From Clostridia bacterium (GTDB taxonomy: Bacteria; Bacillota; Clostridia; Clostridiales; Clostridiaceae), in contig RZYZ01000057.1 in the NCBI GenBank assembly GCA_009930125.1, positions 1 to 10,875 on the forward strand: 10,875 nucleotides of DNA. The letters run 5' to 3'. Both the position numbers and the translations under genes were made by a program. The notes under the pieces were generated by a model. That model made no database searches and was not told where the DNA came from. It was given only the letters and a program-made list of their open reading frames with translations. Positions 1 through 7,319 of this stretch are shown in pieces (the first letter of the stretch is position 1; each line of letters begins with the position of its first letter).

Positions 1-72
1 AACGAGACTCTGGAAGAGATCAGAAGCGACGGAACCTTTGATGAAATAAAAAAGGTGTATATCAATGATTAA
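1..72 (+). CDS. C-terminal end of a likely amino acid ABC transporter substrate-binding protein (partial)
   Basis: The window opens inside a reading frame that gives 23 codons and ends at TAA 70-72. The visible tail contains LEEIRSDGTFDEIKKVY. This has the shape of the closing helix of polar amino acid periplasmic-type binding proteins (family SBP_bac_3), which usually end in a pattern like 'L..LK.DGTY..I..KY'. The protein would be an extracellular lipoprotein that captures the solute and hands it to the permease encoded next. The position directly before, and overlapping, an amino acid permease gene supports the call. Only the tail is visible, so the ligand cannot be named and the signal peptide lies outside the window. 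Confidence 0.7.
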   Translation, partial: NETLEEIRSDGTFDEIKKVYIND

Positions 73-706
73 TATGCTCCAGTCAAGTTATCCGATGCTT
101 CTTCAGGGTCTTGGACAGACGCTCTTCTATTTCATCATCACGCTCCTCACCTCATCCCTGCTTGGAGTACTGGTTACTTACCTCTACGGGTTCAGACGCA
201 TCAAACCCATCATCTCCGTGTACATCTCCATCGTGCGTGGAACCCCTCTACTGCTTCAGCTGATCTTCATCTTCTTCGGACTGCCCTATTTCGGCATCAC
301 GCTTGACCGGATGACTGCAGCGCTCATCGGTTTCACTTTCAACTATACCGGCTATATCGCTGAAATTCTGAGAGGAGGGATACAGAGTGTCCCTCAGGAT
401 CAGAAGGACGTGGCCTTTGTGCTGGGATTCTCGAAGTCCTACACATTCTACAAAATCCTTCTGCCACTTTCCGTGCGAAACAGCTTCCCTTCCCTGTCCA
501 ATGAAGTGCTGGTTCTCCTGAAAGATACTGCGCTGATCTATGCCCTGGGTCTCAGTGAGCTCATCAAAGTTTCCAGAACCCTGGCGAACATCTATGTGTC
601 AGCGGCGCCTTTCATCATTGTGGGGCTCATCTATTTCACGCTGAGCATCATCATTGAAAAAGTGCTGAAGAAAATCGAGAAAAACATGAGGAAGGTGACC
701 ATCTAG
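65..706 (+). CDS. Amino acid ABC transporter permease (HisM/ArtQ/TcyB-like)
   Basis: This 213-residue integral membrane protein would form the channel of a polar amino acid (His/Glu/Gln/Arg/cystine/opine-type) ABC importer. About four to five hydrophobic segments are visible, near residues 16-41, 56-77, 84-98 and 180-198, with one more likely around 145-165. Family hallmarks are RGTPLLLQ at 58-65, AEILRGGI at 99-106 and the cytoplasmic EAA-type coupling loop around 115-134 (LG at 120-121, LLP at 132-134). The length is normal for the family. ATG 65 is preferred over ATG 74 because an AAAGGTG ribosome binding site (51-57) lies 7 bases before it. The start overlaps the end of the preceding gene by 8 bases, indicating translational coupling. 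The next gene starts on the last base of this stop codon. Substrate specificity cannot be read from the permease. Confidence 0.93.
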   Translation: MINMLQSSYPMLLQGLGQTLFYFIITLLTSSLLGVLVTYLYGFRRIKPIISVYISIVRGTPLLLQLIFIFFGLPYFGITLDRMTAALIGFTFNYTGYIAEILRGGIQSVPQDQKDVAFVLGFSKSYTFYKILLPLSVRNSFPSLSNEVLVLLKDTALIYALGLSELIKVSRTLANIYVSAAPFIIVGLIYFTLSIIIEKVLKKIEKNMRKVTI

Positions 707-1317
707 TGTTTAGAGCAGAGAATATATCCAAATCCTATGGGGACCTGAAAGTCCTTGAAAATATGAACTTTCAGGTAGAGAAGAATGAAGTGCTTGCCAT
801 AGTGGGTCCTTCGGGCGTAGGGAAATCCACCCTGCTGAAATGCATCGTGCAGCTGGAGAAGCAGGATGGGGGCGACTTCTATCTCAATGAGACGAAAGTG
901 GATGAAAAGAACAGGATCCGCATCGGCCTGGTCTTTCAGTCCTCCTCACTGTTTCAGCATCTGAATGTCATGGACAATCTTCTCATTGCCGTGAAATACC
1001 ATAAGCTCTATGAGGAAAAGGAGGCCGTGAAGAAAGCGGAAGCCTATCTCAGAGAGTTCGGGCTGTCGGACAAGAAGGCCGCCTATCCTTCGGAGCTTTC
1101 CGGTGGTCAGAAGCAGAGAATCGCCATCATCAGAGCCCTTCTTCTGAATCCTCTGGTGCTGTGCTTTGATGAACCCACCAGCAGCCTGGATGCGGAAAAC
1201 AAGACCCTTCTCATCGACATCATCCGTAAAATCAAGAAGGAACAGGCTGTCATTGTGGTATCCCATGATGAAGACTTCATTGAAAGAGTCGCAGATCAAA
1301 AAGTAATTCTGGGATAG
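706..1317 (+). CDS. Amino acid ABC transporter ATP-binding protein, compact form
   Basis: This 203-residue ATPase would power the importer formed with the preceding permease. Complete nucleotide-binding motifs are visible: aromatic A-loop Tyr11, Walker A GPSGVGKST at 34-42, Q-loop Gln78, signature LSGGQ at 131-135, Walker B LVLCFDE at 150-156, D-loop SLD at 160-162 and switch His187. Closest in style to the GlnQ/HisP/ArtP group. It is short: GlnQ-type proteins are usually about 240 residues, and this one stops about 16 residues after the switch histidine, losing the usual C-terminal strand and helix. It also has a shortened loop between Walker A and the Q-loop. The start is GTG 706, sharing its G with the permease stop TAG, with AGGAAGGTG (689-697) 8 bases upstream. 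All catalytic residues are present, so it is probably functional. Confidence 0.93.
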   Translation: MFRAENISKSYGDLKVLENMNFQVEKNEVLAIVGPSGVGKSTLLKCIVQLEKQDGGDFYLNETKVDEKNRIRIGLVFQSSSLFQHLNVMDNLLIAVKYHKLYEEKEAVKKAEAYLREFGLSDKKAAYPSELSGGQKQRIAIIRALLLNPLVLCFDEPTSSLDAENKTLLIDIIRKIKKEQAVIVVSHDEDFIERVADQKVILG

Positions 1318-1348
1318 CTGTCAAAACCTCATTCATTTTCTGTATAAT
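1318..1348 (+). promoter_or_regulatory. Candidate promoter before the CmpB-family gene
   Basis: A perfect TATAAT (1343-1348) lies 42 bases before ATG 1391. The only -35-like match is CTGTCA at 1318-1323 (4 of 6 to TTGACA) with a long 19-base spacer. No terminator hairpin is visible between the ABC ATPase and this gene, so read-through from the transporter operon is also possible. Confidence 0.4.
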
Positions 1349-1390
1349 GATAATATATGGTTTACGCAGCAAGGAAGATGGAGGATTACG

Positions 1391-2188
1391 ATGGGTCTCA
1401 TTTACTGGTTTCTCTATTTCATAATCTACAGTGTGGCAGGATGGGTCTATGAATCCATTCTGTGTTCCATCACCGGCAGGAAACTGGTCAACAGGGGGTT
1501 TCTCAATGGCCCGCTCTGCCCGGTCTACGGTTTCGGAGCACTCCTTATTATTCTGGTATTTTATGGTAAAGACACAGGACTTTTGCCCCTCTTCCTGTCC
1601 AGCATGGTTCTGACCACTACGGTGGAATATGTCACCTCGGTACTTCTGGAGACATTCTTCCATGCCAGGTGGTGGGATTATTCGAAAAGACCGTTCAACA
1701 TTCATGGACGAGTCTATCTCACTGGAGCCCTTGTCTTCGCATCGCTCTCCGTTCTGGTGGTGAACGTTTTCCATCCGGCCATTGAAGCCTATCTGTATCA
1801 GCAGCCTATGATTCTCTTAAGTTATCTTTCTCTGATTATTTTTCTGGCTGTTCTGTCCGACCTGGTCTTCACCGTAAGACATCTGCTCCTGCTCAATAAG
1901 CGGATTGCCATGGTCAAGGAAGAATTTGACAGACTGGTGAAGGAAGGCGAGATCCGACTGGAAGAACTGAAGCATATGCTGCAGACCAGACTGGAGGATA
2001 CGGCCATCTATACGGATAAGGTGAGACTTCTTTTTCAGAAGGGCCGGTATCAGAACCGAAGACTCTTCAATGCCTTTCCAGACATCACTCCTCTGAAGAA
2101 CAGGGAAATCTTCAATAAACTGAAAAACACCTATCTGACCGGTAGGAAGAAAATAGATGATACAATCAGTAAAATGCGTGATTCATAA
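1391..2188 (+). CDS. CmpB-family (putative ABC transporter permease, type IV) membrane protein
   Basis: This 265-residue protein belongs to the family often labelled 'putative ABC transporter permease' (ABC_trans_CmpB). The label rests on weak grounds, and the biochemical role of the family is not established. Family landmarks seen here are GWVYES at 17-22, NRGFLNGPLCPVYGFG at 34-49, WWDYS at 94-98 and a following NIHGR segment. Hydrophobic segments occur near residues 3-24, 44-58, 65-85, 109-127 and 137-160, so the N-terminal 160 residues are membrane-embedded. The last 100 residues are charged and probably cytoplasmic, with a likely coiled coil around 167-200. TGGAGGA (1379-1385) sits about 5 bases before the ATG. 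It lies 73 bases after the amino acid ABC ATPase gene, but that transporter already has its own permease, so a shared complex is not implied. Confidence 0.8.
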   Translation: MGLIYWFLYFIIYSVAGWVYESILCSITGRKLVNRGFLNGPLCPVYGFGALLIILVFYGKDTGLLPLFLSSMVLTTTVEYVTSVLLETFFHARWWDYSKRPFNIHGRVYLTGALVFASLSVLVVNVFHPAIEAYLYQQPMILLSYLSLIIFLAVLSDLVFTVRHLLLLNKRIAMVKEEFDRLVKEGEIRLEELKHMLQTRLEDTAIYTDKVRLLFQKGRYQNRRLFNAFPDITPLKNREIFNKLKNTYLTGRKKIDDTISKMRDS

Positions 2189-2200
2189 TAGTTCAAAAAC

Positions 2201-2230
2201 AGGAAGCTCCAGATCAGGGCTTCCTATTTT
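2201..2230 (+). terminator. Intrinsic terminator after the CmpB-family gene
   Basis: AGGAAGCTC (2201-2209) pairs with GGGCTTCCT (2217-2225) around a 7-base loop, giving a 9-bp stem with one G-T pair. A short TTTT run follows (2227-2230). The T tract is weak. The site lies 13 bases after the stop codon and closes the transcription unit before sodA. Confidence 0.65.
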
Positions 2231-2356
2231 ATGCTTTCTTTAAAATATATTCCCTATAGAACTCCCCTATTCAATGCGTCAAAGAAATCATTCCAGTGAA
2301 CTTTGTAAACGTACTATTAACAAAATACATATGGCCAGTAAATTTAATTGTATGCT

Positions 2357-2375
2357 ATTGAATTTGACTATCAAT
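2357..2375. promoter_or_regulatory. Dyad within the sodA promoter, candidate operator
   Basis: ATTGA (2357-2361) is repeated inverted as TCAAT (2371-2375) around a 9-base centre. The dyad covers the -35 element and much of the spacer, where a bound regulator would interfere with RNA polymerase. It does not match the PerR/Fur consensus or the FNR pattern (TTGAT-N4-ATCAA), so no regulator can be named. In such AT-rich DNA a 5-bp-arm dyad may arise by chance. Confidence 0.3.
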
Positions 2376-2386
2376 TGCGTTATAGT
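2358..2386 (+). promoter_or_regulatory. sodA promoter
   Basis: TTGAAT (2358-2363) and TATAGT (2381-2386) are separated by exactly 17 bases, about 80 bases before the sodA start. They match the vegetative sigma consensus at 4 of 6 and 5 of 6 positions. The 278-base spacer 2189-2466 otherwise holds the upstream terminator and AT-rich sequence with no recognisable gene. Confidence 0.65.
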
Positions 2387-2466
2387 AGACACATAAGTTC
2401 ATTGAACCTTCTGATTGCAGAAGTGAAAAATGATTTGAAAAAAACAGAATTTGGAGGAATTAAATA

Positions 2467-3075
2467 ATGAAACATGAATTACCAAAATTACCTTATGATT
2501 ATAACGCTTTAGAGCCTTACGTGGATGCACAGACCATGGAGATCCATTACAGCAAGCATCACAACGGTTATGTGACCAAGCTGAACGGTGCTCTTGAAAA
2601 GTATCCTGAACTGCAGGAAAAGAGCCTGAAGGAACTGCTGACAGATCTTAACGCAATCCCTGAAGATATCAGAGGTGCTGTAAGAAACAATGGTGGAGGA
2701 CACATGAACCACTCCCTGTTCTGGACCGTTATGAAGAAGGCCGAAGGACAGAAGCCAGAAGGTGAACTGCTGGAAGCAATCAATGAGAAGTTCGGAAGCT
2801 TTGAAGAATTCAAGACTGTTTTCTCCGATGCTGCAGCAACGAGATTCGGATCCGGCTGGGCATGGCTTGTAGTGAAGGACGGAAAGCTTGAAGTAATGTC
2901 CACACCAAACCAGGACAACCCCGTATCAGAAGGATACGAACCCATCTTAGGACTGGATGTATGGGAACATGCATACTATCTGAAGTATCAGAACAGAAGA
3001 CCTGAATACATTGAAAACTGGTTCAACGTAGTGAACTGGGAAGAAGTATCAAAGTTATACAAAGAAGCAAAATAG
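2467..3075 (+). CDS. sodA: Superoxide dismutase, manganese type
   Basis: This 202-residue cytoplasmic enzyme converts superoxide to oxygen and hydrogen peroxide. It is full length for the Mn/Fe superoxide dismutase family. The four metal ligands are His27, His82 (in NHSLFW), Asp164 and His168 (in DVWEHAYY). The helical N-terminal domain spans about 1-90 and the alpha/beta C-terminal domain about 95-200. Gly-Gly-His before the second ligand and Gln149 in NQDNP follow the manganese-type pattern, where the outer-sphere glutamine comes from the C-terminal domain rather than from the position before the second histidine as in iron enzymes. A cambialistic enzyme cannot be excluded from sequence. 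TTGGAGGAAT (2451-2460) provides a strong ribosome binding site 9 bases before ATG. It stands alone between its own promoter and a strong terminator. Confidence 0.97.
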   Translation: MKHELPKLPYDYNALEPYVDAQTMEIHYSKHHNGYVTKLNGALEKYPELQEKSLKELLTDLNAIPEDIRGAVRNNGGGHMNHSLFWTVMKKAEGQKPEGELLEAINEKFGSFEEFKTVFSDAAATRFGSGWAWLVVKDGKLEVMSTPNQDNPVSEGYEPILGLDVWEHAYYLKYQNRRPEYIENWFNVVNWEEVSKLYKEAK

Positions 3076-3119
3076 TCAATTTGTGAAAACCCCAAATTAA
3101 TATATATTTCAACTGGCCT

Positions 3120-3151
3120 AAAACTCCGCTGTTCCCCCAGCGGAGTTTTTT
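3120..3151 (+). terminator. Strong intrinsic terminator after sodA
   Basis: AAAACTCCGCTG (3120-3131) pairs perfectly with CAGCGGAGTTTT (3138-3149) around the 6-base loop TTCCCC. The T run extends through 3151. This 12-bp stem is the clearest terminator in the window. The upstream A run would also allow termination from the other strand. Confidence 0.93.
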
Positions 3152-3174
3152 CGTCCGAAATAATACAGAATACC

Positions 3175-3202
3175 TTATTGTCATACAGAAATTGGCTATA
3201 AT
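3175..3202 (+). promoter_or_regulatory. Weak candidate promoter for the S9 peptidase gene
   Basis: A perfect TATAAT lies at 3197-3202, 62 bases before the start codon. No good -35 is found at normal distance: TTGTCA (3178-3183) is only 13 bases upstream, and TTATTG (3175-3180) is a poor match at 16 bases. The -10 box is the only firm part of this call. Confidence 0.35.
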
Positions 3203-3264
3203 TCAAAACTGTCAGTCAATTTTACGGTATATTAATTCTATCAATATCTTTACGGAGGTTCCAC

Positions 3265-5265
3265 ATGAGAAATATTGCCATTGACGATTTCAAAAACTAC
3301 AAATTTCTGTCCGGCATCGAGCACGCACCGGATGGAAATTATGCCGCCTTTGTGCTCCACGAAGTGGACATGGAGGGCAACAAGTATCTGTCCAATCTGT
3401 ATCTTCTGGATGTAAAAAGTGGTGAGACCAGAAAGCTCACCGCCTTCAACAAGGAATCCAGCTTCAAATGGCTTGATGCGGAAAACATTCTGTTCACAAC
3501 CATTCGAGAGGATAAAGACAAAGAGGAAAGCGAATCACTGAAAGAATTCACTCAGGTTTATAAAATCAACATCCATGGTGGAGAAGCGGACAAGTACATT
3601 CGCTTCAACAAGAAGGTAAGTGCCTATGAAGTCCTTCATAACGGATTGCTTCTTGCTTCCGCCTATTATGACAACAACAGCAAGGACCAGCTTACCCTAG
3701 ATGAGAAAGAGCTCAGCGATGAGCTGAAAAGACTGAAGGAAGAAAAGGACTATGAAGTTCTGGATGAGATCCCTTACTGGTCCAACGGCAACGGATTCAC
3801 CTCAAGAAAAAGAAACCGCCTGTCTCTTTTCGATGAGAAAGGACAGTTCATCAAGTATCTCACCGGTGAATACACAAACATCGAAAGCATCAAACTCAAT
3901 GAGAAGAAGGACCAGGCAGTGATCCTCTCCAGCACCTTCATGGACAAGGAGGAGCTCTACAACGAACTGTCCATTTTTGATGGTGCTGCAGTGATCAAGC
4001 TGGAGACCAAAGGGCTATCCATGTCCTATGCGGAGTTCCTGTCTGAGAACATGCTGATCCTCACCGCTTCCGACATGAAAACCCTCGGAATCAATGAAAA
4101 CAGCAAGTTCTATACCTACAATCTTGAAAATGGAGAACTGAAGCTCATTACAGAAGACCTGGATATCTCCCTATACAGTTCCGTAGGAAGCGATTCCAGA
4201 TACGGTGGCGGAAAATCAAGAGTCATCGATCAGGAAGAGCTCTACTTCACCACAACCCAGGGCACCGATTCCCATATCATGAAAATCGGCGCCGCCGGGG
4301 AGATCAAGGAAGTGTTGACGGAAGAAGGTTCCGTAGACTCCATCAGTGTCAAAGACGGGAACATTCTCTTCATCGGTATGAAGAATACTTCCCTTCAGGA
4401 AATCCATAAAGTGGAAAACGGAAAGTCTGTCCAGCTCACAGGCTTCAACGACTGGATCAGAGACGAACTGAAACTTTCCATTCCAGAGCCTCTCTCCTAT
4501 ACCCTGGAAGACGGCAGAACCATCGACGGGTTTGTGCTGAAACCAGCGGATTACGAGGAAGGAAAAAAATATCCTGCACTTCTTGAAATCCATGGTGGTC
4601 CGAAGACAGTCTATGGAAGCGTGTTCTATCATGAACTGCAGTACTTCGCCAGCAGCGGTTACTTTGTGATCTTCTGCAACCCTAGAGGAAGCGATGGAAA
4701 AGGAAATGATTTCTCGGACATCAGAGGAAAGTACGGAGACATCGACTACGAAGATCTCATGAACTTCACGGATCTGGCACTGAAGACCTACAAGGACATA
4801 AACGAAGATCTTCTCTTCGTCACAGGCGGTTCCTATGGCGGCTTCATGACCAACTGGATCATCGGCCACACAGACCGGTTTAAGGCAGCCGCTTCCCAGA
4901 GAAGCATCTCCAACTGGATCTCCATGTTCAACACCACGGACATCGGCTACTATTTTGCCGATGATCAGACCGCTGCAACTCCATGGGAGAATCACGAGAA
5001 AATGTGGGATCAGTCTCCACTGAAGTATGCAGATAAAGTCAAGACACCTACACTGTTCATTCACTCAGAAGAAGATTACAGATGCTGGATCACAGAAGGG
5101 CTCCAGATGTTCACCGCCCTGAAGTTCCATGGCGTGGACTCCAGGCTCTGCATGTTCAGAGGAGAAAACCATGAACTCTCCCGATCAGGAAAACCAAAGC
5201 ATCGTGTGAGAAGACTCACTGAAATGGATGAATGGTTCAAGAAGTACAAGGAACTGAACCAGTAA
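3265..5265 (+). CDS. S9 family (prolyl oligopeptidase-type) serine peptidase
   Basis: This 666-residue protein resembles acylaminoacyl-peptidase/dipeptidyl-peptidase enzymes of family S9, such as Bacillus YuxL. The N-terminal 400 residues are rich in repeated beta-strand segments typical of the seven-bladed propeller that gates the active site. The C-terminal 250 residues form the alpha/beta-hydrolase domain: an EIHGGP oxyanion-region motif near residue 443, nucleophile Ser523 in GGSYGGF, Asp604 in HSEEDYR and His636 in GENHELSRSG. All three triad members are present. No signal peptide is visible, so it is probably cytoplasmic and cleaves short peptides, perhaps during peptide scavenging. ACGGAGGTT (3252-3260) precedes ATG with good spacing. 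It is a single-gene unit with a terminator on each side. The exact bond preference (acyl-amino acid, dipeptide or proline) cannot be deduced. Confidence 0.92.
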   Translation: MRNIAIDDFKNYKFLSGIEHAPDGNYAAFVLHEVDMEGNKYLSNLYLLDVKSGETRKLTAFNKESSFKWLDAENILFTTIREDKDKEESESLKEFTQVYKINIHGGEADKYIRFNKKVSAYEVLHNGLLLASAYYDNNSKDQLTLDEKELSDELKRLKEEKDYEVLDEIPYWSNGNGFTSRKRNRLSLFDEKGQFIKYLTGEYTNIESIKLNEKKDQAVILSSTFMDKEELYNELSIFDGAAVIKLETKGLSMSYAEFLSENMLILTASDMKTLGINENSKFYTYNLENGELKLITEDLDISLYSSVGSDSRYGGGKSRVIDQEELYFTTTQGTDSHIMKIGAAGEIKEVLTEEGSVDSISVKDGNILFIGMKNTSLQEIHKVENGKSVQLTGFNDWIRDELKLSIPEPLSYTLEDGRTIDGFVLKPADYEEGKKYPALLEIHGGPKTVYGSVFYHELQYFASSGYFVIFCNPRGSDGKGNDFSDIRGKYGDIDYEDLMNFTDLALKTYKDINEDLLFVTGGSYGGFMTNWIIGHTDRFKAAASQRSISNWISMFNTTDIGYYFADDQTAATPWENHEKMWDQSPLKYADKVKTPTLFIHSEEDYRCWITEGLQMFTALKFHGVDSRLCMFRGENHELSRSGKPKHRVRRLTEMDEWFKKYKELNQ

Positions 5266-5296
5266 CAATCGCAAGCTTCAAACACTCCTATATATC

Positions 5297-5330
5297 TGAA
5301 CTGGCTGTATCAGCCAGTTCATTTTCTTTT
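5297..5330 (+). terminator. Intrinsic terminator after the S9 peptidase gene
   Basis: TGAACTGGCTG (5297-5307) pairs perfectly with CAGCCAGTTCA (5311-5321) around a 3-base loop, followed by TTTTCTTTT (5322-5330). It lies 31 bases after the stop codon. Confidence 0.9.
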
Positions 5331-5450
5331 CCAGCATCATTTTTATGCCTCTTTCAGGAAACTGCACCCTTCTCAAGGACTGAAAAGTCAACCGACATTC
5401 AGAATCAGACAGGGATTCCATAAAATTGACACAATCTTTACCTTCGTTCA

Positions 5451-5479
5451 TTGACACGTTAATATTATTACACTATAGT
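5451..5479 (+). promoter_or_regulatory. ade promoter
   Basis: A perfect -35 TTGACA (5451-5456), a 17-base spacer and TATAGT (5474-5479, 5 of 6) form a near-consensus vegetative promoter about 30 bases before the coding start. It is the best promoter in the window. A second TTGACAC copy starts at 5426, exactly 25 bases upstream, without a matching -10. No purine riboswitch core or PurR-like box was recognised in the spacer 5266-5510. Confidence 0.85.
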
Positions 5480-5510
5480 ACTAATAAATATCAAAGAGGA
5501 GATGAATCAT

Positions 5511-7244
5511 TTGAATAAAAAAATGCTCCAATCCCTGATCGATGGAGCCAGCGGTAAAACCCCCTGCGATCTGATCCTGAAAAACGGCAGGGTTCTGGAT
5601 GTGTTCAGCGGCGAAATTCTCAGTGAATCCGTTGCAGTGAAAGACGGCATGATTGTGGGACTGGGTCCTGCCTATGCTGGAACCGTAGAAGTGGATCTTC
5701 AGGGCGCCTATATCGTTCCTGGTCTCATCGACGCCCATATCCATATAGAATCCACCCTGGCCACACCAAAGGAATTTTCAAAGGCGGCCACAAAGCATGG
5801 CATCACCACCGTGATCATGGACCCCCATGAAATCGGGAATGTTCTGGGCACGGAAGGACTCACCTATATGCTGAATGCCTCGGAAAATCTTCCGGTGGAT
5901 TTTCAGATGATGCTTCCCTCCTGTGTGCCGGCCACAAGACATGAGACTTCCGGTGCAGTGCTATCCGCTCGAGATCTTGCTCCATTTTATGATCACGCCC
6001 GGGTATCCGGCCTTGCTGAGGTCATGGACCTTCCTTCTGTGAGAGAAACCTCCGACGACATGATGGAGAAATTGCTGGATGCACAGAATCATCGAAAAAC
6101 CATCGATGGACATGGCTCCGGCCTGTCATTTATGGACAACAACATCTACCGCACCGCCGGAATCAGAACGGACCATGAATGCACTACGCTGGAGGAAGCC
6201 AGGGACAGACTGAAGAAAGGCTTCTACATCCATATCCGGGAAGGCTCCGTGGCCAAGAATTTCGACGCTCTAATCCCTCTGGTGAACAAGAACAATCACC
6301 GAAGATTCACCTTCTGTACAGATGACATCTATGTGGATGATCTTTATGATCACGGCAGTATAGACGCCATGGTGAGAAAAGCCATGGAAAATCAGCTGGA
6401 CCCCGTCGATGCTGTCAGAATGGCTACGCTGAATCCTGCTGAATGCTATGGACTCAGCCGAAAAGGCGCAGTGGCCCCTGGCTATGAGGCCGATCTAGTG
6501 ATTCTGGACAATCTGGAAGCCTTCACCATCCGGTCTGTCTACAAAAACGGAAATCTCATCTGGGATAAGGAAAACCTGGTGTATGACTATCCGGACAGCG
6601 ATGTTCCTGAACCGGAAAACACCATAAAGCTTCCTGATTTCACAGATGAGCATCTTGCCATCGGAACCGCAACAGGCATGCTGAATCTCATCGAGATTCA
6701 GCCCAACAGTCTTCTGACCAGCCATCTGACCATGGATTACGAAAAGTACCGGAATTTCAGACCGGATCCTTCAGAAGATCTGGCAAAGCTCTTTGTCATG
6801 GAAAGACATGGTCGAAACGGAAGCCTCGGAAAGGGAATCGTCAAGGGCTTCCATATGCAGAAGGGTGCTGTGGCTACGACCATCGCCCATGACTCCCATA
6901 ACCTGGTGGCGCTGGGGATGAGCGACGAAGATCTGATGCTGGCTGTGAAGAGAATCGAAGAAATCGGTGGTGGTATTGTCATCGCAGAGGATGGAAAAAT
7001 TCTGGCTGAGCTGAAGCTTGATATCGCAGGGCTCATGTCCAGCGATCCTCTGGAAAAAATCAGCGAAGATCTGAAAAAACTCCACTCTGCATCCAGACTG
7101 ATTTTCCAGGATATCCGGTTCAATCCTTTCCTTACCCTCTCCTTTCTGACCTTACCTGTGATCCCCGAGCTGAAAATCACCGATCAGGGACTTTACCATA
7201 TGACGGAAGGACGGTTCATCGGAGTCGATGAAATCCTACCCTAG
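5511..7244 (+). CDS. ade: Adenine deaminase
   Basis: This enzyme of the amidohydrolase superfamily (AdeC type) hydrolyses adenine to hypoxanthine and ammonia in cytoplasmic purine salvage. Metal-site landmarks, numbered from TTG 5511, are His76 and His78 in PGLIDAHIHIEST, His106 in MDPHEIGNV, His201 in DGHGSG, His222 in TDHECT and Asp271 in CTDDI. The C-terminal third contains the AdeC-specific region ending in LSFLTLPVIPELK. The length of 577 residues is normal. The start needs care: ATG 5502 is in frame, but the ribosome binding site AGGAG (5497-5501) abuts it with no spacer. Extended pairing AGGAGATGA (5497-5505) places TTG 5511 at 5 bases, so TTG 5511 is chosen. Starting at 5502 would add three residues. 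It is monocistronic, with its own promoter and a terminator shared with the convergent gene. Confidence 0.96.
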   Translation: MNKKMLQSLIDGASGKTPCDLILKNGRVLDVFSGEILSESVAVKDGMIVGLGPAYAGTVEVDLQGAYIVPGLIDAHIHIESTLATPKEFSKAATKHGITTVIMDPHEIGNVLGTEGLTYMLNASENLPVDFQMMLPSCVPATRHETSGAVLSARDLAPFYDHARVSGLAEVMDLPSVRETSDDMMEKLLDAQNHRKTIDGHGSGLSFMDNNIYRTAGIRTDHECTTLEEARDRLKKGFYIHIREGSVAKNFDALIPLVNKNNHRRFTFCTDDIYVDDLYDHGSIDAMVRKAMENQLDPVDAVRMATLNPAECYGLSRKGAVAPGYEADLVILDNLEAFTIRSVYKNGNLIWDKENLVYDYPDSDVPEPENTIKLPDFTDEHLAIGTATGMLNLIEIQPNSLLTSHLTMDYEKYRNFRPDPSEDLAKLFVMERHGRNGSLGKGIVKGFHMQKGAVATTIAHDSHNLVALGMSDEDLMLAVKRIEEIGGGIVIAEDGKILAELKLDIAGLMSSDPLEKISEDLKKLHSASRLIFQDIRFNPFLTLSFLTLPVIPELKITDQGLYHMTEGRFIGVDEILP

Positions 7245-7268
7245 AAGAATCCGATTTACGACAAATTG

Positions 7269-7308
7269 AAAATCCTGGAAAAGCAGATCTGCTCTTCCAG
7301 GATTTTTT
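7269..7308. terminator. Long hairpin terminator between ade and the convergent gene
   Basis: The outer stem AAAATCCTGGAA (7269-7280) pairs with TTCCAGGATTTT (7295-7306). After one A/C mismatch the inner palindrome AGCAGATCTGCT (7282-7293) continues the stem to a GATC loop. A run of six T (7303-7308) follows for the plus strand. On the minus strand the stem is followed by TTTTCAATTTG, so it can also end the unknown gene transcribed from the other side. Confidence 0.9.
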
Positions 7309-7319
7309 ATCGAACTTTT

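Noticed and set aside
1318..1390. Possible transporter operon terminator before the CmpB-family gene
   Set aside because: No stem of useful length followed by a T run is present. Only promoter-like sequence is seen.
1277..1774. Minus-strand frame of 165 codons across the ABC ATPase end and the CmpB-family gene
   Set aside because: It is antisense to two supported genes and its sequence is unlike a folded protein.
4216..5064. Minus-strand open frame of 282 codons inside the S9 peptidase gene
   Set aside because: It lies wholly antisense to a gene with an intact catalytic triad, has no recognisable domain or ribosome binding site, and is Cys/Val/His-rich in the way of antisense translations.
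5232..5423. 63-codon plus-strand frame across the end of the S9 peptidase gene
   Set aside because: It overlaps the peptidase end and runs through the terminator hairpin, and has no ribosome binding site.
7115..7130. GGTTCAATCC, resembling a tRNA T-arm
   Set aside because: It lies within the conserved coding sequence of ade and has no acceptor or anticodon stem around it.
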